Below are positions 19,034-29,256 of a stretch of DNA of 64,000 bases, one piece after another. The stretch comes from an uncultured Robiginitomaculum sp. Lineage in GTDB: Bacteria > Pseudomonadota > Alphaproteobacteria > Caulobacterales > Maricaulaceae. The notes under the pieces are model-generated. The model made no database searches, was not told the origin of the DNA, and saw only the letters and a list, made by a program, of their open reading frames with translations. Where the stretch lies: the NCBI GenBank assembly GCA_938015875.1, contig CALLXE010000006.1:1-64000 (forward strand). The letters run 5' to 3'. The translations under genes and the position numbers were made by a program. Each line of letters begins with the position of its first letter. Position 1 is the stretch's first letter.

Positions 19034-22000
19034 CTACCCCGCCTCGCGCGCATAGTCCTGCAAACTTTTCACTTTGTAATCGCCGTGGGCTAAATCCGTA
19101 ATCGCAGAAACAGAGGCTTTGGCGGCGGTGGCCGTTGTAAAGTATGGCACTTTACTTGTAAGCGCGGCGCGGCGCAGGGAATAGCTGTCCTCAAGGGCTT
19201 GCTTGCCGGCGGTAGTGTTAAACACCAGCGCGATTTCGCCGTTTTTAATGGCGTCGACAATATGCGGGCGGCCTTCGTGGACTTTTTTCACATATTCCGT
19301 CTCAATGCCGCGCTTACGCAAATATTTGCACGTGCCGCCGGTGGCTATAATTGTAAAGCCAAGCCCGATCATACGGGTCGCCAGATCAGCCATTTGGTCT
19401 TTGTGACCGTCACGGACCGAGATAAACACTTTGCCGGATTTCGGCAGGGTTACGCCGCCGCCAAGCTGGGATTTGGCAAAGGCCATACCGAAGCTTTGCG
19501 ACAGGCCCATCACTTCACCGGTCGAGCGCATTTCAGGGCCCAGCACAGTGTCCACATTGGGGAAACGGGCAAATGGGAAGACGCTTTCTTTAACGGCTAT
19601 TTTAGCAAAATCGCGCTGCGTAAACGGGCGGCGATCAATGTCAAATTCTGACAGTTTCTTGCCCGCCATGACTTTGGCGGCAATAGAGGCAATCGGGACG
19701 CCGACGGCTTTGGCGACAAACGGCACAGTGCGGGACGCGCGCGGATTGACCTCAATGAGGTAAACCTGTCCGTCTTTGACCGCGAACTGAATATTCATCA
19801 ATCCCACAACGCCAAGCTCAAGCGCAAGGAGGCCCGCTTGACGCTCCATCTCATTTATTATGGCGTCCGGCAATGTGTTGGGCGGCAGCGAGCAAGCGCT
19901 GTCCCCGGAATGGACGCCGGCTTCTTCGATATGCTCAAGGATGCCGGATACATAAACGCTCTCGCCGTCACAAATCGCGTCCACGTCCACTTCAATAGCG
20001 TCGCGCAAATATTGATCAATCAGCAGGGGCGACTTGCCGGAGACTTTGACAGCTTCTTTGACATAACGGCGCAGATGAGCCGTATCGTCGACAATTTCCA
20101 TGCCCCGTCCGCCCAGCACGTTAGACGGGCGCAGGACAACAGGATAGCCAACGGCTTCTGCGCCGGCTTCGGCCTCGGCAGCATTGCGGGCAATTGAGTT
20201 GTTGGGCTGGCGCAACTCTAATTTTTCGAGCAGGGCTTTAAACCGCTCACGGTCTTCGGCGCGGTCAAGCGCGTCGCGCAGCGTACCGAGCAGCGGGATA
20301 TCGTTTTCTTCCAAAGCTTCGGCGAGTTTGAGCGGCGTCTGACCGCCAAACTGCACAATGACACCCAAAAGCTCGCCATTACTGCGCTCTTTTTCAATGA
20401 GCTCCAGCACATCTTCTTCCGTCAGCGGCTCAAAATAAAGTCGGTCTGATGTGTCGTAATCGGTGGAAACGGTTTCAGGGTTACAATTGACCATAATCGA
20501 TTCAATGCCGATATCAGCCAGCGCAAAGGCGGCGTGACAACAGCAATAATCAAATTCGATTCCTTGGCCGATCCGGTTCGGGCCGCCGCCAAGGATAATA
20601 ACTTTTTGACGGTCGCTTGGGCGGCTTTCGCACTCCGGCTGCTCGCCGAATGACGGGGCTTCGTATGTGGAATACATATAGGGCGTCTTGGCGTGAAATT
20701 CTGCCGCGCAGGTATCAACGCGCTTAAATACAGGTCGCACGCCAAGTTGACGGCGCGCTTTACGAATTTGGTTTTCAGACTTGCCGGTCAACTCGCCAAT
20801 GCGCTCATCGGAAAATCCGTCAGCTTTGACAGCCCGCATCGTCGCGGCGTCTTTAGGAAGGCCGGCGGATTTCAGCCAGTTTTCGGAGGCAACGATTTCC
20901 TCGATTTGCGCCAAAAACCACGGGTCGATGGAGGTAATTTGATTGATTTTAGAGAGCGTAAAGCCTTCGCGAAACGCTTGAGCGACCACTTGCAACCGGT
21001 CCGGAGCCTGAATAGCCAGGCGCGCGCGCATGGCTTTGTTACGATCACCGCCGGGCTCAACATCAAGCTCAATCTCATTAAGGCCCGTCAGGTCCGTTTC
21101 CAGTGACCGAAGCGCTTTTTGGAAGCTTTCTTTGAAATTACGGCCAATCGCCATGGCTTCGCCGACAGAGCGCATGGCCGTTGTCAGCACAGGCTCGGAG
21201 CCCGGGAATTTTTCAAAGGCAAAGCGCGGTATTTTGGTTACGACATAATCAATGGTCGGCTCAAAACTGGCGGGCGTCGCGCCGGTGATATCGTTATCAA
21301 GCTCGTCCAGCGTATAGCCAACGGCGAGCTTTGCCGCGATACGCGCAATCGGGAAACCGGTCGCTTTGGAGGCAAGCGCGGAAGAGCGCGACACGCGCGG
21401 GTTCATCTCAATCACCACCATGCGCCCGTCTTTCGGGTTCATGCCAAACTGCACATTTGATCCGCCGGTCTCTACGCCAATCTCACGCAGAACGGCCAAG
21501 GATGCGTCGCGCATGATCTGATATTCTTTATCGGTCAGCGTCAGCGCCGGAGCGACGGTAATGGAATCTCCGGTATGCACGCCCATAGGGTCGATGTTTT
21601 CGATGGCGCAAATGATGATGCAATTATCCGCTTTATCGCGGACGACTTCCATTTCGTATTCTTTCCATCCCAAAAGGCTTTCATCAACAAGGACTTGTCC
21701 GGTCGGAGAGGCGTCGAGGCCGGAGCGGATGATCTCCTGAAACTCTTCGATGTTATACGCAACGCCGCCGCCGGTGCCGCCCATTGTAAAGGCCGGGCGT
21801 ATAATCGCGGGCAGGCCTGTCAGTTCCAACTTATTCATGGCCTCGGCTATGCCACCGGCAATATCAAATTTTCCGTTGGCGTCTTTGGGGGCGGTAATGA
21901 TGGTTGCGCGCGGGTTTTCCAGACCGATTTTATCCATCGCCTGACGGAAACGGTCACGGTCTTCAGCTTTATCAATGGAATCGGCTTTCGCGCCAATCAT

Positions 22001-22342
22001 CTCAACGCCGTATTTCTCAAGGACGCCGTTTTCCTCCAGCGCGAGCGCTGTGTTCAGGGCCGTTTGCCCGCCCATAGTCGGCAGCAGGGCGTCCGGGCGT
22101 TCTTTGGCGATAATCTTTTCGACAATGTCCGGTGTAATCGGCTCGACATAGGTTGCGTCCGCCATGCCGGGGTCGGTCATGATGGTCGCAGGATTAGAGT
22201 TGACCAAGATAACGCGGTAACCTTCTTCGCGCAGCGCTTTACAGGCCTGCACGCCGGAATAATCAAATTCACACGCCTGACCGATGATAATAGGCCCCGC
22301 TCCGATAATCAAAATACTGTTAATATCGGTGCGTTTCGGCAT
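19034..22342 (-). CDS. carB: Carbamoyl-phosphate synthase large subunit
   Basis: The 1102-residue protein has the duplicated ATP-grasp architecture of CarB. The first half carries [17 protein letters not shown] and GGTGGG, and the second half [17 protein letters not shown] and GGRGME. A C-terminal MGS-like allosteric domain starts with FISVRDGHK and includes ATGGT. It makes carbamoyl phosphate from bicarbonate, ammonia and two ATP for pyrimidine and arginine synthesis. Unlike the usual carAB order, carA lies 1.1 kb upstream with an M48 protease gene in opposite orientation between them. Confidence 0.96.
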   Translation of the reverse strand: MPKRTDINSILIIGAGPIIIGQACEFDYSGVQACKALREEGYRVILVNSNPATIMTDPGMADATYVEPITPDIVEKIIAKERPDALLPTMGGQTALNTALALEENGVLEKYGVEMIGAKADSIDKAEDRDRFRQAMDKIGLENPRATIITAPKDANGKFDIAGGIAEAMNKLELTGLPAIIRPAFTMGGTGGGVAYNIEEFQEIIRSGLDASPTGQVLVDESLLGWKEYEMEVVRDKADNCIIICAIENIDPMGVHTGDSITVAPALTLTDKEYQIMRDASLAVLREIGVETGGSNVQFGMNPKDGRMVVIEMNPRVSRSSALASKATGFPIARIAAKLAVGYTLDELDNDITGATPASFEPTIDYVVTKIPRFAFEKFPGSEPVLTTAMRSVGEAMAIGRNFKESFQKALRSLETDLTGLNEIELDVEPGGDRNKAMRARLAIQAPDRLQVVAQAFREGFTLSKINQITSIDPWFLAQIEEIVASENWLKSAGLPKDAATMRAVKADGFSDERIGELTGKSENQIRKARRQLGVRPVFKRVDTCAAEFHAKTPYMYSTYEAPSFGEQPECESRPSDRQKVIILGGGPNRIGQGIEFDYCCCHAAFALADIGIESIMVNCNPETVSTDYDTSDRLYFEPLTEEDVLELIEKERSNGELLGVIVQFGGQTPLKLAEALEENDIPLLGTLRDALDRAEDRERFKALLEKLELRQPNNSIARNAAEAEAGAEAVGYPVVLRPSNVLGGRGMEIVDDTAHLRRYVKEAVKVSGKSPLLIDQYLRDAIEVDVDAICDGESVYVSGILEHIEEAGVHSGDSACSLPPNTLPDAIINEMERQAGLLALELGVVGLMNIQFAVKDGQVYLIEVNPRASRTVPFVAKAVGVPIASIAAKVMAGKKLSEFDIDRRPFTQRDFAKIAVKESVFPFARFPNVDTVLGPEMRSTGEVMGLSQSFGMAFAKSQLGGGVTLPKSGKVFISVRDGHKDQMADLATRMIGLGFTIIATGGTCKYLRKRGIETEYVKKVHEGRPHIVDAIKNGEIALVFNTTAGKQALEDSYSLRRAALTSKVPYFTTATAAKASVSAITDLAHGDYKVKSLQDYAREAG

Positions 22343-22503
22343 GGTATCATCCTCAATTTAAGTCACGCCTTAAGCGCGACTCGTGAATTTTTTCCAAAAT
22401 TTCGTACTGATATAGTTTTTAGGACTGACATACAACACTCGCATGACGGAAAACCGGTGATATAGTAGGAAAAATTTGAGGAATCGAAACGGTTAGGCAG
22501 AGC

Positions 22504-23379
22504 ATGGCATATTCAAACATGAGGCAGATGAATTTAGGCGGGCGACGTGGCCGGCGCGGCGGCGGCTTTCGCTGGCAGATCGCGTTGTTATTTGTCATCG
22601 GCGCAGCAGTCTATTATTTCGCCAATCAGGAAACGGTTCCTCTGACCGGACGCAAGCAACTCAGAACTATGGATCCGCAGCAGGAAATTCAGCTTGGCCT
22701 GCAAAGTTATCAGCAAATCCTGTCCCAAGAGCGGGGCAATGTCATGACGTCCGGCCCGATTGTCGAACAGGTCAATGAAATCGGCCGCCGCCTCGCAATT
22801 GAGGCGGAAAAACTGATGGTTCAGGAAACAGGCAAAGAGACCGGTTTTGATTGGACCTATAATGTTATCCAAAGCGAGCAGGCCAACGCCTTTGCTCTTC
22901 CGGGCGGCTATACGGCCGTTTACACGGGGCTGGTGCCGGTGGCGAAAAACGTTGATGGCCTTGCGGCGGTTATGGGGCATGAAATCGGTCACGCACTTGC
23001 CCATCACGGGGCGGAGCGTATGGCACAGCAAAACCTGCAGAAAATTGTCGGAGCCGGCGTCTCTTTGGGCGCAGGCGGTATGGACATGGGCGCGCAGCGC
23101 GCGGTCATGGGCATTTTCGGAGCCGGCTCGCAATATGGATTTGCTCTGCCGTTTTCACGCAGTCACGAATCTGAAGCGGATAAAATCGGTCTGATTTTAA
23201 TGGCGCATGCCTGTTATGATCCGCGCGAGGCCCCGCGACTTTGGGAGCGCATGGGCGCCAATTCTAACGGCGCGCCGCCGGAGTTTCAGTCTACCCATCC
23301 CAGCGCTGAAACCCGAATTTCGCAATTTCAGGAATGGATGCCGGAAGCGCTCGATATTTATAAACGCAAATGCGGGTAG
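22504..23379 (+). CDS. M48-family membrane-anchored zinc metalloprotease
   Basis: The 291-residue protein has one N-terminal membrane helix (about 24-40) after a basic Gly/Arg-rich head, so the protease domain probably faces the periplasm. The zinc motif HEIGHALAHHGAERM and the downstream third ligand in HESEADKIG are those of M48 peptidases; THPSAETRI near the end is also typical. Related proteins (LoiP, BepA) degrade or help assemble outer-membrane proteins. The gene lies between carA and carB in the opposite direction, converging with carA. Confidence 0.85.
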   Translation: MAYSNMRQMNLGGRRGRRGGGFRWQIALLFVIGAAVYYFANQETVPLTGRKQLRTMDPQQEIQLGLQSYQQILSQERGNVMTSGPIVEQVNEIGRRLAIEAEKLMVQETGKETGFDWTYNVIQSEQANAFALPGGYTAVYTGLVPVAKNVDGLAAVMGHEIGHALAHHGAERMAQQNLQKIVGAGVSLGAGGMDMGAQRAVMGIFGAGSQYGFALPFSRSHESEADKIGLILMAHACYDPREAPRLWERMGANSNGAPPEFQSTHPSAETRISQFQEWMPEALDIYKRKCG

Positions 23380-23453
23380 GTGAGCGCGACGGAAGTCACT
23401 AATATCCCAAACCCCATTATCAAATGCGGGAGTTTTGCAACGCTTGCGTCCAA

Positions 23454-24590
23454 TTAAAGCGCGTCGGCGAACCGTTTGAACAGGTAAAAACTGTCTTGCG
23501 GGCCCGGGCTGGCTTCCGGGTGATGCTGCACGGAAAAGACAGGCTTGCCTTTGACTTTAATGCCGCAATTTGTGCCGTCAAAAAGGCTGATATGGGTTTC
23601 TTCGACGGTATCAGGCAGGCTGTCGCGATCGACAGCAAAACCGTGATTCATGGATACGATCTCAACTTTATCGGTCGTAAAGTCTTTAACGGGATGGTTT
23701 GCGCCGTGATGGCCTTGGATCATTTTCACGGTTTTAGCGCCAAGGGCCAGAGCCAGCATTTGGTGACCCAAACAGATGCCAAGCATGGGCGTGCCGCTCT
23801 CGACAAGTTCGCGAATAACGGGCAGGGCGTGGCGGCCGGTAGCTTCCGGATCGCCGGGGCCATTGGATAGGACAACGCCGTCCGGGCTCATCGCTAAAAT
23901 ATCCTTAGCTGATGTCTTGGCTGTCACGACTGTGCAGGCAAGGCCTTCAGCCTCAAGCCGGCGAACGATATTGCCTTTCACGCCGTAATCTATGACGACG
24001 ACATGTTTGCCGCCGGTTGATTTCGCGGCAAGGGTATCGCTGCGGGTTAAATCGCTCGCCAAATCGGCGCCGACAAGGCCGGCCCAGTTTTTGGCTTTGG
24101 CTTCGAGTGCAGCGATGTCAAATTGACCGCTCGGGTCGTGGGCAATGACGGCGTTTTGCATGCCGTTATCGCGAATATAAATTGTGAGGGCGCGGGTATC
24201 GAGCCCGGACAGGCCGATAATATTGCGCGCCTTAAGCCAGCTTACGAAATCGACTTCATTGCGGTGGCTTGACGGGGCGGTAATCGGTTCGCGGAAGATT
24301 GCGCCCTTGGCGGCCGTCTTGGCGCGCTCGCTATAGGCCTCTTCATCGGCGTCATTGGTGCCGACATTGCCGATATGCGGGAATGTGAAACACACAATCT
24401 GATCTGCGTAAGACGGGTCCGTCAGGATTTCCTGATAACCGGTCATAGCCGTATTAAAGCAAACTTCCGCAGCGGCCTCGCCGGCGTGGCCATAACCGCG
24501 TCCGTAAAAGGTCTTCCCGTCCGCAAGAACAAGGACGCCCGTCGGGGCTGCGGTCAGGTTTGCATAAGGATTTGGCGTCGCATCAGACAT
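23454..24590 (-). CDS. carA: Carbamoyl-phosphate synthase small (glutaminase) subunit
   Basis: The 378-residue protein combines the N-terminal CPSase small-chain domain ([24 protein letters not shown]) with a class I glutamine amidotransferase domain carrying the nucleophile in LGICLGHQ and the His-Glu of HHPEASPGP. It delivers ammonia to CarB. I place the start at 24590, where GGAGAC precedes the ATG; a longer frame to 24749 encodes sequence unlike the family. It is divergent from the GatB/YqeY gene. Confidence 0.95.
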   Translation of the reverse strand: MSDATPNPYANLTAAPTGVLVLADGKTFYGRGYGHAGEAAAEVCFNTAMTGYQEILTDPSYADQIVCFTFPHIGNVGTNDADEEAYSERAKTAAKGAIFREPITAPSSHRNEVDFVSWLKARNIIGLSGLDTRALTIYIRDNGMQNAVIAHDPSGQFDIAALEAKAKNWAGLVGADLASDLTRSDTLAAKSTGGKHVVVIDYGVKGNIVRRLEAEGLACTVVTAKTSAKDILAMSPDGVVLSNGPGDPEATGRHALPVIRELVESGTPMLGICLGHQMLALALGAKTVKMIQGHHGANHPVKDFTTDKVEIVSMNHGFAVDRDSLPDTVEETHISLFDGTNCGIKVKGKPVFSVQHHPEASPGPQDSFYLFKRFADAL

Positions 24591-24862
24591 AATCGGGTCT
24601 CCGCTCCGGGTCGGCATGGCGCTGCCCGTGAGTGCGAGGCTGCTCTTACCATGCGCGCGCGCCGGGTCAAGGGCGGGCGGCGTCCGGAGCATGTAAATTG
24701 TGGACAAAGGCCCGCTTCGGCGAGCATTGATCGAATTAGACAATCGCAATCGCCTTTTGACGCGGCCATGAAAAATCTATATCAGGGACGATTACTTCAG
24801 GCCGCATGTCCGGCCTTGCCCTGAAAACCTGCTTTGTGGGAAACAAAAAAGAAAGCCTGAAT

Positions 24863-25324
24863 ATGGCCCTGCGTGATGATATTGCCGACGGCACAAAAAC
24901 TGCGATGAAGGCGAAAGAAAAGCTGACTCTGTCAACTTTGCGCCTTGTCTCTGCCGCCATTAAAGACCGTGATATTGCGGCGCGTTCTGAAGATCGCTGC
25001 GGCGGTATTGATGACGGAGAAATTCTGTCCTTGCTGGCCAAAATGGTTAAGCAGCGCGAAGAGAGCGCTAAAGTCTATGATGATAATGCCCGGCCTGAAC
25101 TGGCCGATCAGGAGCGTCAGGAAATTGAGGTTATCCGCAAATATATGCCGACACCTTTATCGGATGCCGAGACCGAAGCCGCAGTCGCCGAGGCGGTTGA
25201 AGGCTGCGGCGCGACATGCCTGAAAGACATGGGCAAAATTATGGGGCAGCTTAAAGCTCAGTACGCCGGGCGTATGGATATGGGCAAAGCCGGCAAGCTT
25301 GTTCGGGGACATTTGGCCGGCTAG
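24863..25324 (+). CDS. GatB/YqeY domain protein
   Basis: The 153-residue helical protein matches the YqeY family, which shares the tail domain of the amidotransferase subunit GatB: MALRDDIADGTKTAMKAKEK at the start, IRKYMPTPLSDAE in the middle and MGKIMGQLKAQYAGRMDM before the end. It may act in tRNA-dependent amidation or bind tRNA, but no direct function is proven. I chose the ATG at 24863 over an earlier one at 24806 because homologues begin there. Placement divergent from carA is common in alphaproteobacteria. Confidence 0.82.
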   Translation: MALRDDIADGTKTAMKAKEKLTLSTLRLVSAAIKDRDIAARSEDRCGGIDDGEILSLLAKMVKQREESAKVYDDNARPELADQERQEIEVIRKYMPTPLSDAETEAAVAEAVEGCGATCLKDMGKIMGQLKAQYAGRMDMGKAGKLVRGHLAG

Positions 25325-25363
25325 CTCGCCTGCCGGCGCGCCGCGCTTTCCTTTAAAGATTTC

Positions 25364-25398
25364 AACCCGCGCTTTCGCTGCGAAAGGGCGGGTTTTTT
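25364..25398 (+). terminator. Rho-independent terminator after the GatB/YqeY gene
   Basis: AACCCGC and GGCGGGTT flank an inner CTTTCG-CTG-CGAAAG hairpin, followed by a run of T to 25398. It ends the YqeY transcript about 40 bases after the stop. Confidence 0.8.
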
Positions 25399-25537
25399 AT
25401 GTGCAGTACCGTCAAGGTGCCCGCATCAATACCCGCGCCGCCTTCGATTTCAGCCACGCGGCGGTCTGGACGTGGACCTGTGCGTGTGCAAGGACGGAGG
25501 CACCACAATAAATATATCAAAGACAGGTCGGGGAATT

Positions 25538-27148
25538 ATGGCGATTAAAATAGCGCGCAAAGGTTTTTATCAGGGGTTCAGCCGACCGGTAACGGTCGTC
25601 TCGAAAATTTTAATCGGCACCCTGATATTATGGGCGGTCGTTTTTCCTGAAAAAGCCGGCAGTACTTTGGCGGCGTTGCAGTCGCAATCGACAAGCTTTT
25701 TTGGCGCTTGGTATATCTGGATTACGGCCTATTTTGTAATTCTGTGCTTAGGACTCGCCATCTACCCGAAATCCGGAAGAACGCTGTTAGGACAGGCCGG
25801 CGATAAACCGGAATTTTCAAATTTCTCATGGTTGTCTATGATGTTTGGGGCCGGGATAGGCGTCGGCATGCTGACCTTCTCAACTGCAGAGCCGCTGTTT
25901 CATTTCGTCAACAGTCCGGATGTGATCTTAGGAAATTCAGAGTCAGCAGATGCGGGTAATGTTCGCAATGCGTATAAATGGGCGTTCCTGCATTACGGCC
26001 TGACGCCGTGGGCCATTTACGGGATCGTTGGCTTATCGCTGGCGTTCTTCACTTATAACAGAGGGCGCCCGTTGACCATACGGTCAGGCCTGCGCCCCTT
26101 ATTTGGAAAATCTTTGGATGGCGGATTCGGCCATGCGGTTGATATTGCCGCGATTATTGCGACCATTATCGGTATCGGCGTGACGCTGGGCTATGGCGTC
26201 GCGCAACTTGCGACCGGCGTTTTTAAAATTACCGGCGTCGAATGGCTCAGCCAAAACGGAGAGCCGTCTTTGGCGGGACTTTTGTTTTGCTTGGCCCTGA
26301 TCATTTTGGTCTCCATTCTTTCGGCATTGTCCGGTATTGGCCGCGGCATTAAATGGCTGTCCAATGTGAATATGGGGTTGTCCGTTTTCCTGCTTTTATT
26401 TTTCATGTTGTTCGGCGCGAGTCTGTTTGCGTTTAAGACGTTTTTTCTTACAATTTGGGACTACCTGCTCGCCTTTCCTGCTATGGCTTTTACAGTTTAC
26501 GGCGGCGGTGATGAGACCCGGGAGGCGCTTAAATCATGGCAGGGCGGGAATACAATTTTCTACTGGGCGTGGTGGATTGCCTTTGCGCCGTTTGTCGGTC
26601 TGTTTTTAGCGCGCGTATCGCGGGGCCGCACCATTCGCGAATTTATAGTCGGCGCCATGATCGTTCCGTGTCTGGTCTGTTTGACATGGCTGGTTCTGGT
26701 GGGCGGCACTGCGATTTCACTTGAGCTTGACGGTACGGCCGGGGGCAAAATTATGAATGCGCATTCCTCTGCGCAATTATATGAAACTATCGAATTTATG
26801 TTATCGCCCGGCGGAATTAAAGCCATGTCGATTGTTATTGTTGTTTTGCTTTTGACCTATCTGGTTACATCCGCAGATTCAGCGATTTTGATCATCAACA
26901 CCATTGCGTCCGGCGGTGACGAGAGCGGTAAACATCCCAAACACATTATTCTTTGGGGTCTGATCTTGGGCGCCGTTGTCGGCGTTTTACTGCGAACAGG
27001 CGGCATTGACGCGCTGAAATCGGCGATGATTATCGGCGCCGTTCCGTTTTCAATCGTCATGGCGCTGATGGGCTTTGCTTTGGCGAAAGCGATTTTCTTT
27101 CCCGGATCTGCCGCCGCAGCGATTGTTGCCGATACGCCTGAGCCTTAA
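25538..27148 (+). CDS. BCCT-family betaine/choline/carnitine transporter
   Basis: The 536-residue protein has about 12 membrane helices. Family hallmarks are FGAGIGVGMLTFSTAEP, the glycine-rich stretch of helix 3, and the aromatic WAWWIAFAPFVGLFLARVS segment followed by GRTIREF, the region lining the betaine site and the following loop. It is a secondary transporter that takes up compatible solutes, probably with Na+ or H+. Only a short C-terminal tail is present, without the long regulatory domain of BetT. The ATG at 25538 has CGGGGAATT upstream. No choline oxidation genes are near. Confidence 0.88.
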   Translation: MAIKIARKGFYQGFSRPVTVVSKILIGTLILWAVVFPEKAGSTLAALQSQSTSFFGAWYIWITAYFVILCLGLAIYPKSGRTLLGQAGDKPEFSNFSWLSMMFGAGIGVGMLTFSTAEPLFHFVNSPDVILGNSESADAGNVRNAYKWAFLHYGLTPWAIYGIVGLSLAFFTYNRGRPLTIRSGLRPLFGKSLDGGFGHAVDIAAIIATIIGIGVTLGYGVAQLATGVFKITGVEWLSQNGEPSLAGLLFCLALIILVSILSALSGIGRGIKWLSNVNMGLSVFLLLFFMLFGASLFAFKTFFLTIWDYLLAFPAMAFTVYGGGDETREALKSWQGGNTIFYWAWWIAFAPFVGLFLARVSRGRTIREFIVGAMIVPCLVCLTWLVLVGGTAISLELDGTAGGKIMNAHSSAQLYETIEFMLSPGGIKAMSIVIVVLLLTYLVTSADSAILIINTIASGGDESGKHPKHIILWGLILGAVVGVLLRTGGIDALKSAMIIGAVPFSIVMALMGFALAKAIFFPGSAAAAIVADTPEP

Positions 27149-27326
27149 CCGGCGCAGCGTTTCAAATTATAAGATGCCGATGCACAAGCGACGCACCCTT
27201 CAGGGGAATTTTAGCCGGTATTTAACTTGCCGTGCCGGCGATCATGCAATCAATCCTTAAAAGCCTTTCGCTCAGCAGTTCTCCGTGGTAATGGCGCGCG
27301 TAAATTTTTTTTAGGGGGTGGGTATT

Positions 27327-27710
27327 ATGAAAAAAGCTATTGGCGTTGCACTGCTTTGGGCAATTGGTTCGTGGATGATTGGCTTGCCGGTTCTTCTGGG
27401 GGTAGCCGGGGCTATCGGAATTATAGCTATTTGTTTTTTTGGACTTTATCACCGCCTGATCGGAACGGTTGCGGCGCTGACGTTCATCTGGGGCCTTGGG
27501 GTCTTGATCTTCGGCGTGCCGAATTTAAACGATGTCTCTGACAAAAATTGGGGCGAAATTGCCAAGACAGAGACGTTCATCAAAAAAGGTGAATTGCCGC
27601 TTGAAGAGAAACTTGCCGAACTGACAAAATTGCGTGATGCCGGCACCATAACGCCTGCCGAATATGACAATTTGCGCGCAGAGATTCTAACAAATTTCAC
27701 CAAGCCTTAG
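27327..27710 (+). CDS. Small membrane protein with C-terminal SHOCT domain
   Basis: The 127-residue protein has two or three N-terminal membrane helices (about 5-75) and ends with LEEKLAELTKLRDAGTITPA, continuing into EYDNLRAEIL, a typical SHOCT motif. SHOCT is a short oligomerisation-type domain of unknown exact role. The ATG at 27327 is preceded by AGGGGGTGGG. It lies between the BCCT and FAD oxidoreductase genes with more than 60 bases on each side, so a separate transcript is likely. Confidence 0.7.
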   Translation: MKKAIGVALLWAIGSWMIGLPVLLGVAGAIGIIAICFFGLYHRLIGTVAALTFIWGLGVLIFGVPNLNDVSDKNWGEIAKTETFIKKGELPLEEKLAELTKLRDAGTITPAEYDNLRAEILTNFTKP

Positions 27711-27775
27711 GCTGGTCTTTCCCGCCGCGCTCATGATAGCGTGTTCTTGCGTCTGATCGGGGCGGGGGAGGCGGC

Positions 27776-29173
27776 ATGGGCGATACAGTTTTAAAATGTG
27801 ATTATCTGGTCGTTGGCAGCGGCGCTGTCGGCATGGCCTTTGTCGATACGCTTTTAAGCGAAACCGATGCGACAATCATTATGGTCGACCGGTACGCTGC
27901 GCCCGGCGGCCATTGGAATGTCGCCTATCCGTTTGTGACTCTCCATCAACCCTCACAATTTTACGGCGTGTCTTCCAAAGAACTGTCCTCCGGCCGCAAA
28001 GACAAAACCGGCCTGAACGCCGGGCTTTATGATTTGGCATCCGGCGCGCAGGTGAAAGCCTATTTTGACGATGTCATGCGTCATACATTTTTGCCGTCAG
28101 GCCGCGTGCAATATTTTCCGATGTGCGATTATCAGGGAGACGGGGTATTCACACAAATTCTGTCGGGAAAAACCCATACAGTCGAGTTTAAAAAAACCGT
28201 CGATGCCACTCATTTAAAAACAAGCGTGCCGTCCACCCACACCCCCAATTTTGAAATTGAAGACGGCGTGCGGTTCATGCCGCTTAACGATCTGCCAAAG
28301 CTTAAATCCGCGCCGGACGGATACGTGATTATCGGCGGCGGAAAAACCGGTATTGATGCCTGTTTATGGTTGTTGGAGAGCGGCGCTGATCCGGATGATA
28401 TGACGTGGATTGTGTCGCGCGATGCGTGGCTGCTGAACCGAGCCAACACCCAGCCGAGCATGGAGTTTTTTGAAAATACGATGGGCGCGCAGGCCGGACA
28501 GTTTGAATCCATTGCCAATGCCACAAGTTTTGACGACATGTATGATCGTCTTGAGGCCTGCGGTTATTTCCTGCGGCTGGATACGGGGGTTCGCCCGACC
28601 ATGTTTCACGGCGCCACCATCAGCACGGCCGAACTGGAAGAACTGCGTAAGGTTAAAAATATTGTGCGTATGGGGCGCGTCAGCCGCGTCGGAAAAACTG
28701 AAATTATACTGGCCGGTGGCACGGTTCCGACAACGCCCGAAGTCGTACATATTGATTGCTCTGCCGGCGCGATTGCGAACGTGCAGATTAAGCCCGTCTT
28801 TGACGGCAATACGATAACGCCGCAAACAGTGCGCTCTTACCAACCCGTTTTTTCGGCGGCGTTCATTGCTCACATAGAAGCGGCCTATGAGAGTGAGGCG
28901 GAGAAAAACAAGCTGTGCGCCGTTGTCCCTCTGCCAAATTCTACGCAGGATTATCTGCATATGACGGCGGCAATGATGATGAACCAATTTCATTGGGGGC
29001 AGGATAAATCTATTCGCGCCTGGCTTTTGAGCAATCGTCTGGACGGATTTTCAGATATGATAGCCCGGCTCGATAAAAATGACAAAAAGCGCATGGCCGT
29101 TATGGGCCGCCTGCGTGACAATGCGTTTCCCGCGATGGCCAAGCTGCAACAGTTTATATCTGAGCTTAGCTAG
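27776..29173 (+). CDS. FAD/NAD(P)-binding oxidoreductase of unknown substrate
   Basis: The 465-residue protein has two dinucleotide-binding motifs: VVGSGAVGMAFVD near the N-terminus and VIIGGGKTGIDACL near residue 185. GGHWNVAYPFVTLHQPS resembles the segment after the FAD motif in flavin monooxygenase-like enzymes. A strong GGGGGAGG site precedes the ATG. The specific reaction cannot be told. The acyl-CoA dehydrogenase pair follows 83 bases downstream on the same strand, so a link to lipid or acyl-CoA oxidation is possible but not shown. Confidence 0.65.
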   Translation: MGDTVLKCDYLVVGSGAVGMAFVDTLLSETDATIIMVDRYAAPGGHWNVAYPFVTLHQPSQFYGVSSKELSSGRKDKTGLNAGLYDLASGAQVKAYFDDVMRHTFLPSGRVQYFPMCDYQGDGVFTQILSGKTHTVEFKKTVDATHLKTSVPSTHTPNFEIEDGVRFMPLNDLPKLKSAPDGYVIIGGGKTGIDACLWLLESGADPDDMTWIVSRDAWLLNRANTQPSMEFFENTMGAQAGQFESIANATSFDDMYDRLEACGYFLRLDTGVRPTMFHGATISTAELEELRKVKNIVRMGRVSRVGKTEIILAGGTVPTTPEVVHIDCSAGAIANVQIKPVFDGNTITPQTVRSYQPVFSAAFIAHIEAAYESEAEKNKLCAVVPLPNSTQDYLHMTAAMMMNQFHWGQDKSIRAWLLSNRLDGFSDMIARLDKNDKKRMAVMGRLRDNAFPAMAKLQQFISELS

Positions 29174-29256
29174 AACCGCGACAAAATACGGTTTGCCATG
29201 CTCGTCGGCCCGGCCTAAGAATATGCAACAAAGTGCATAACAGCTTGGAGCCTGAC

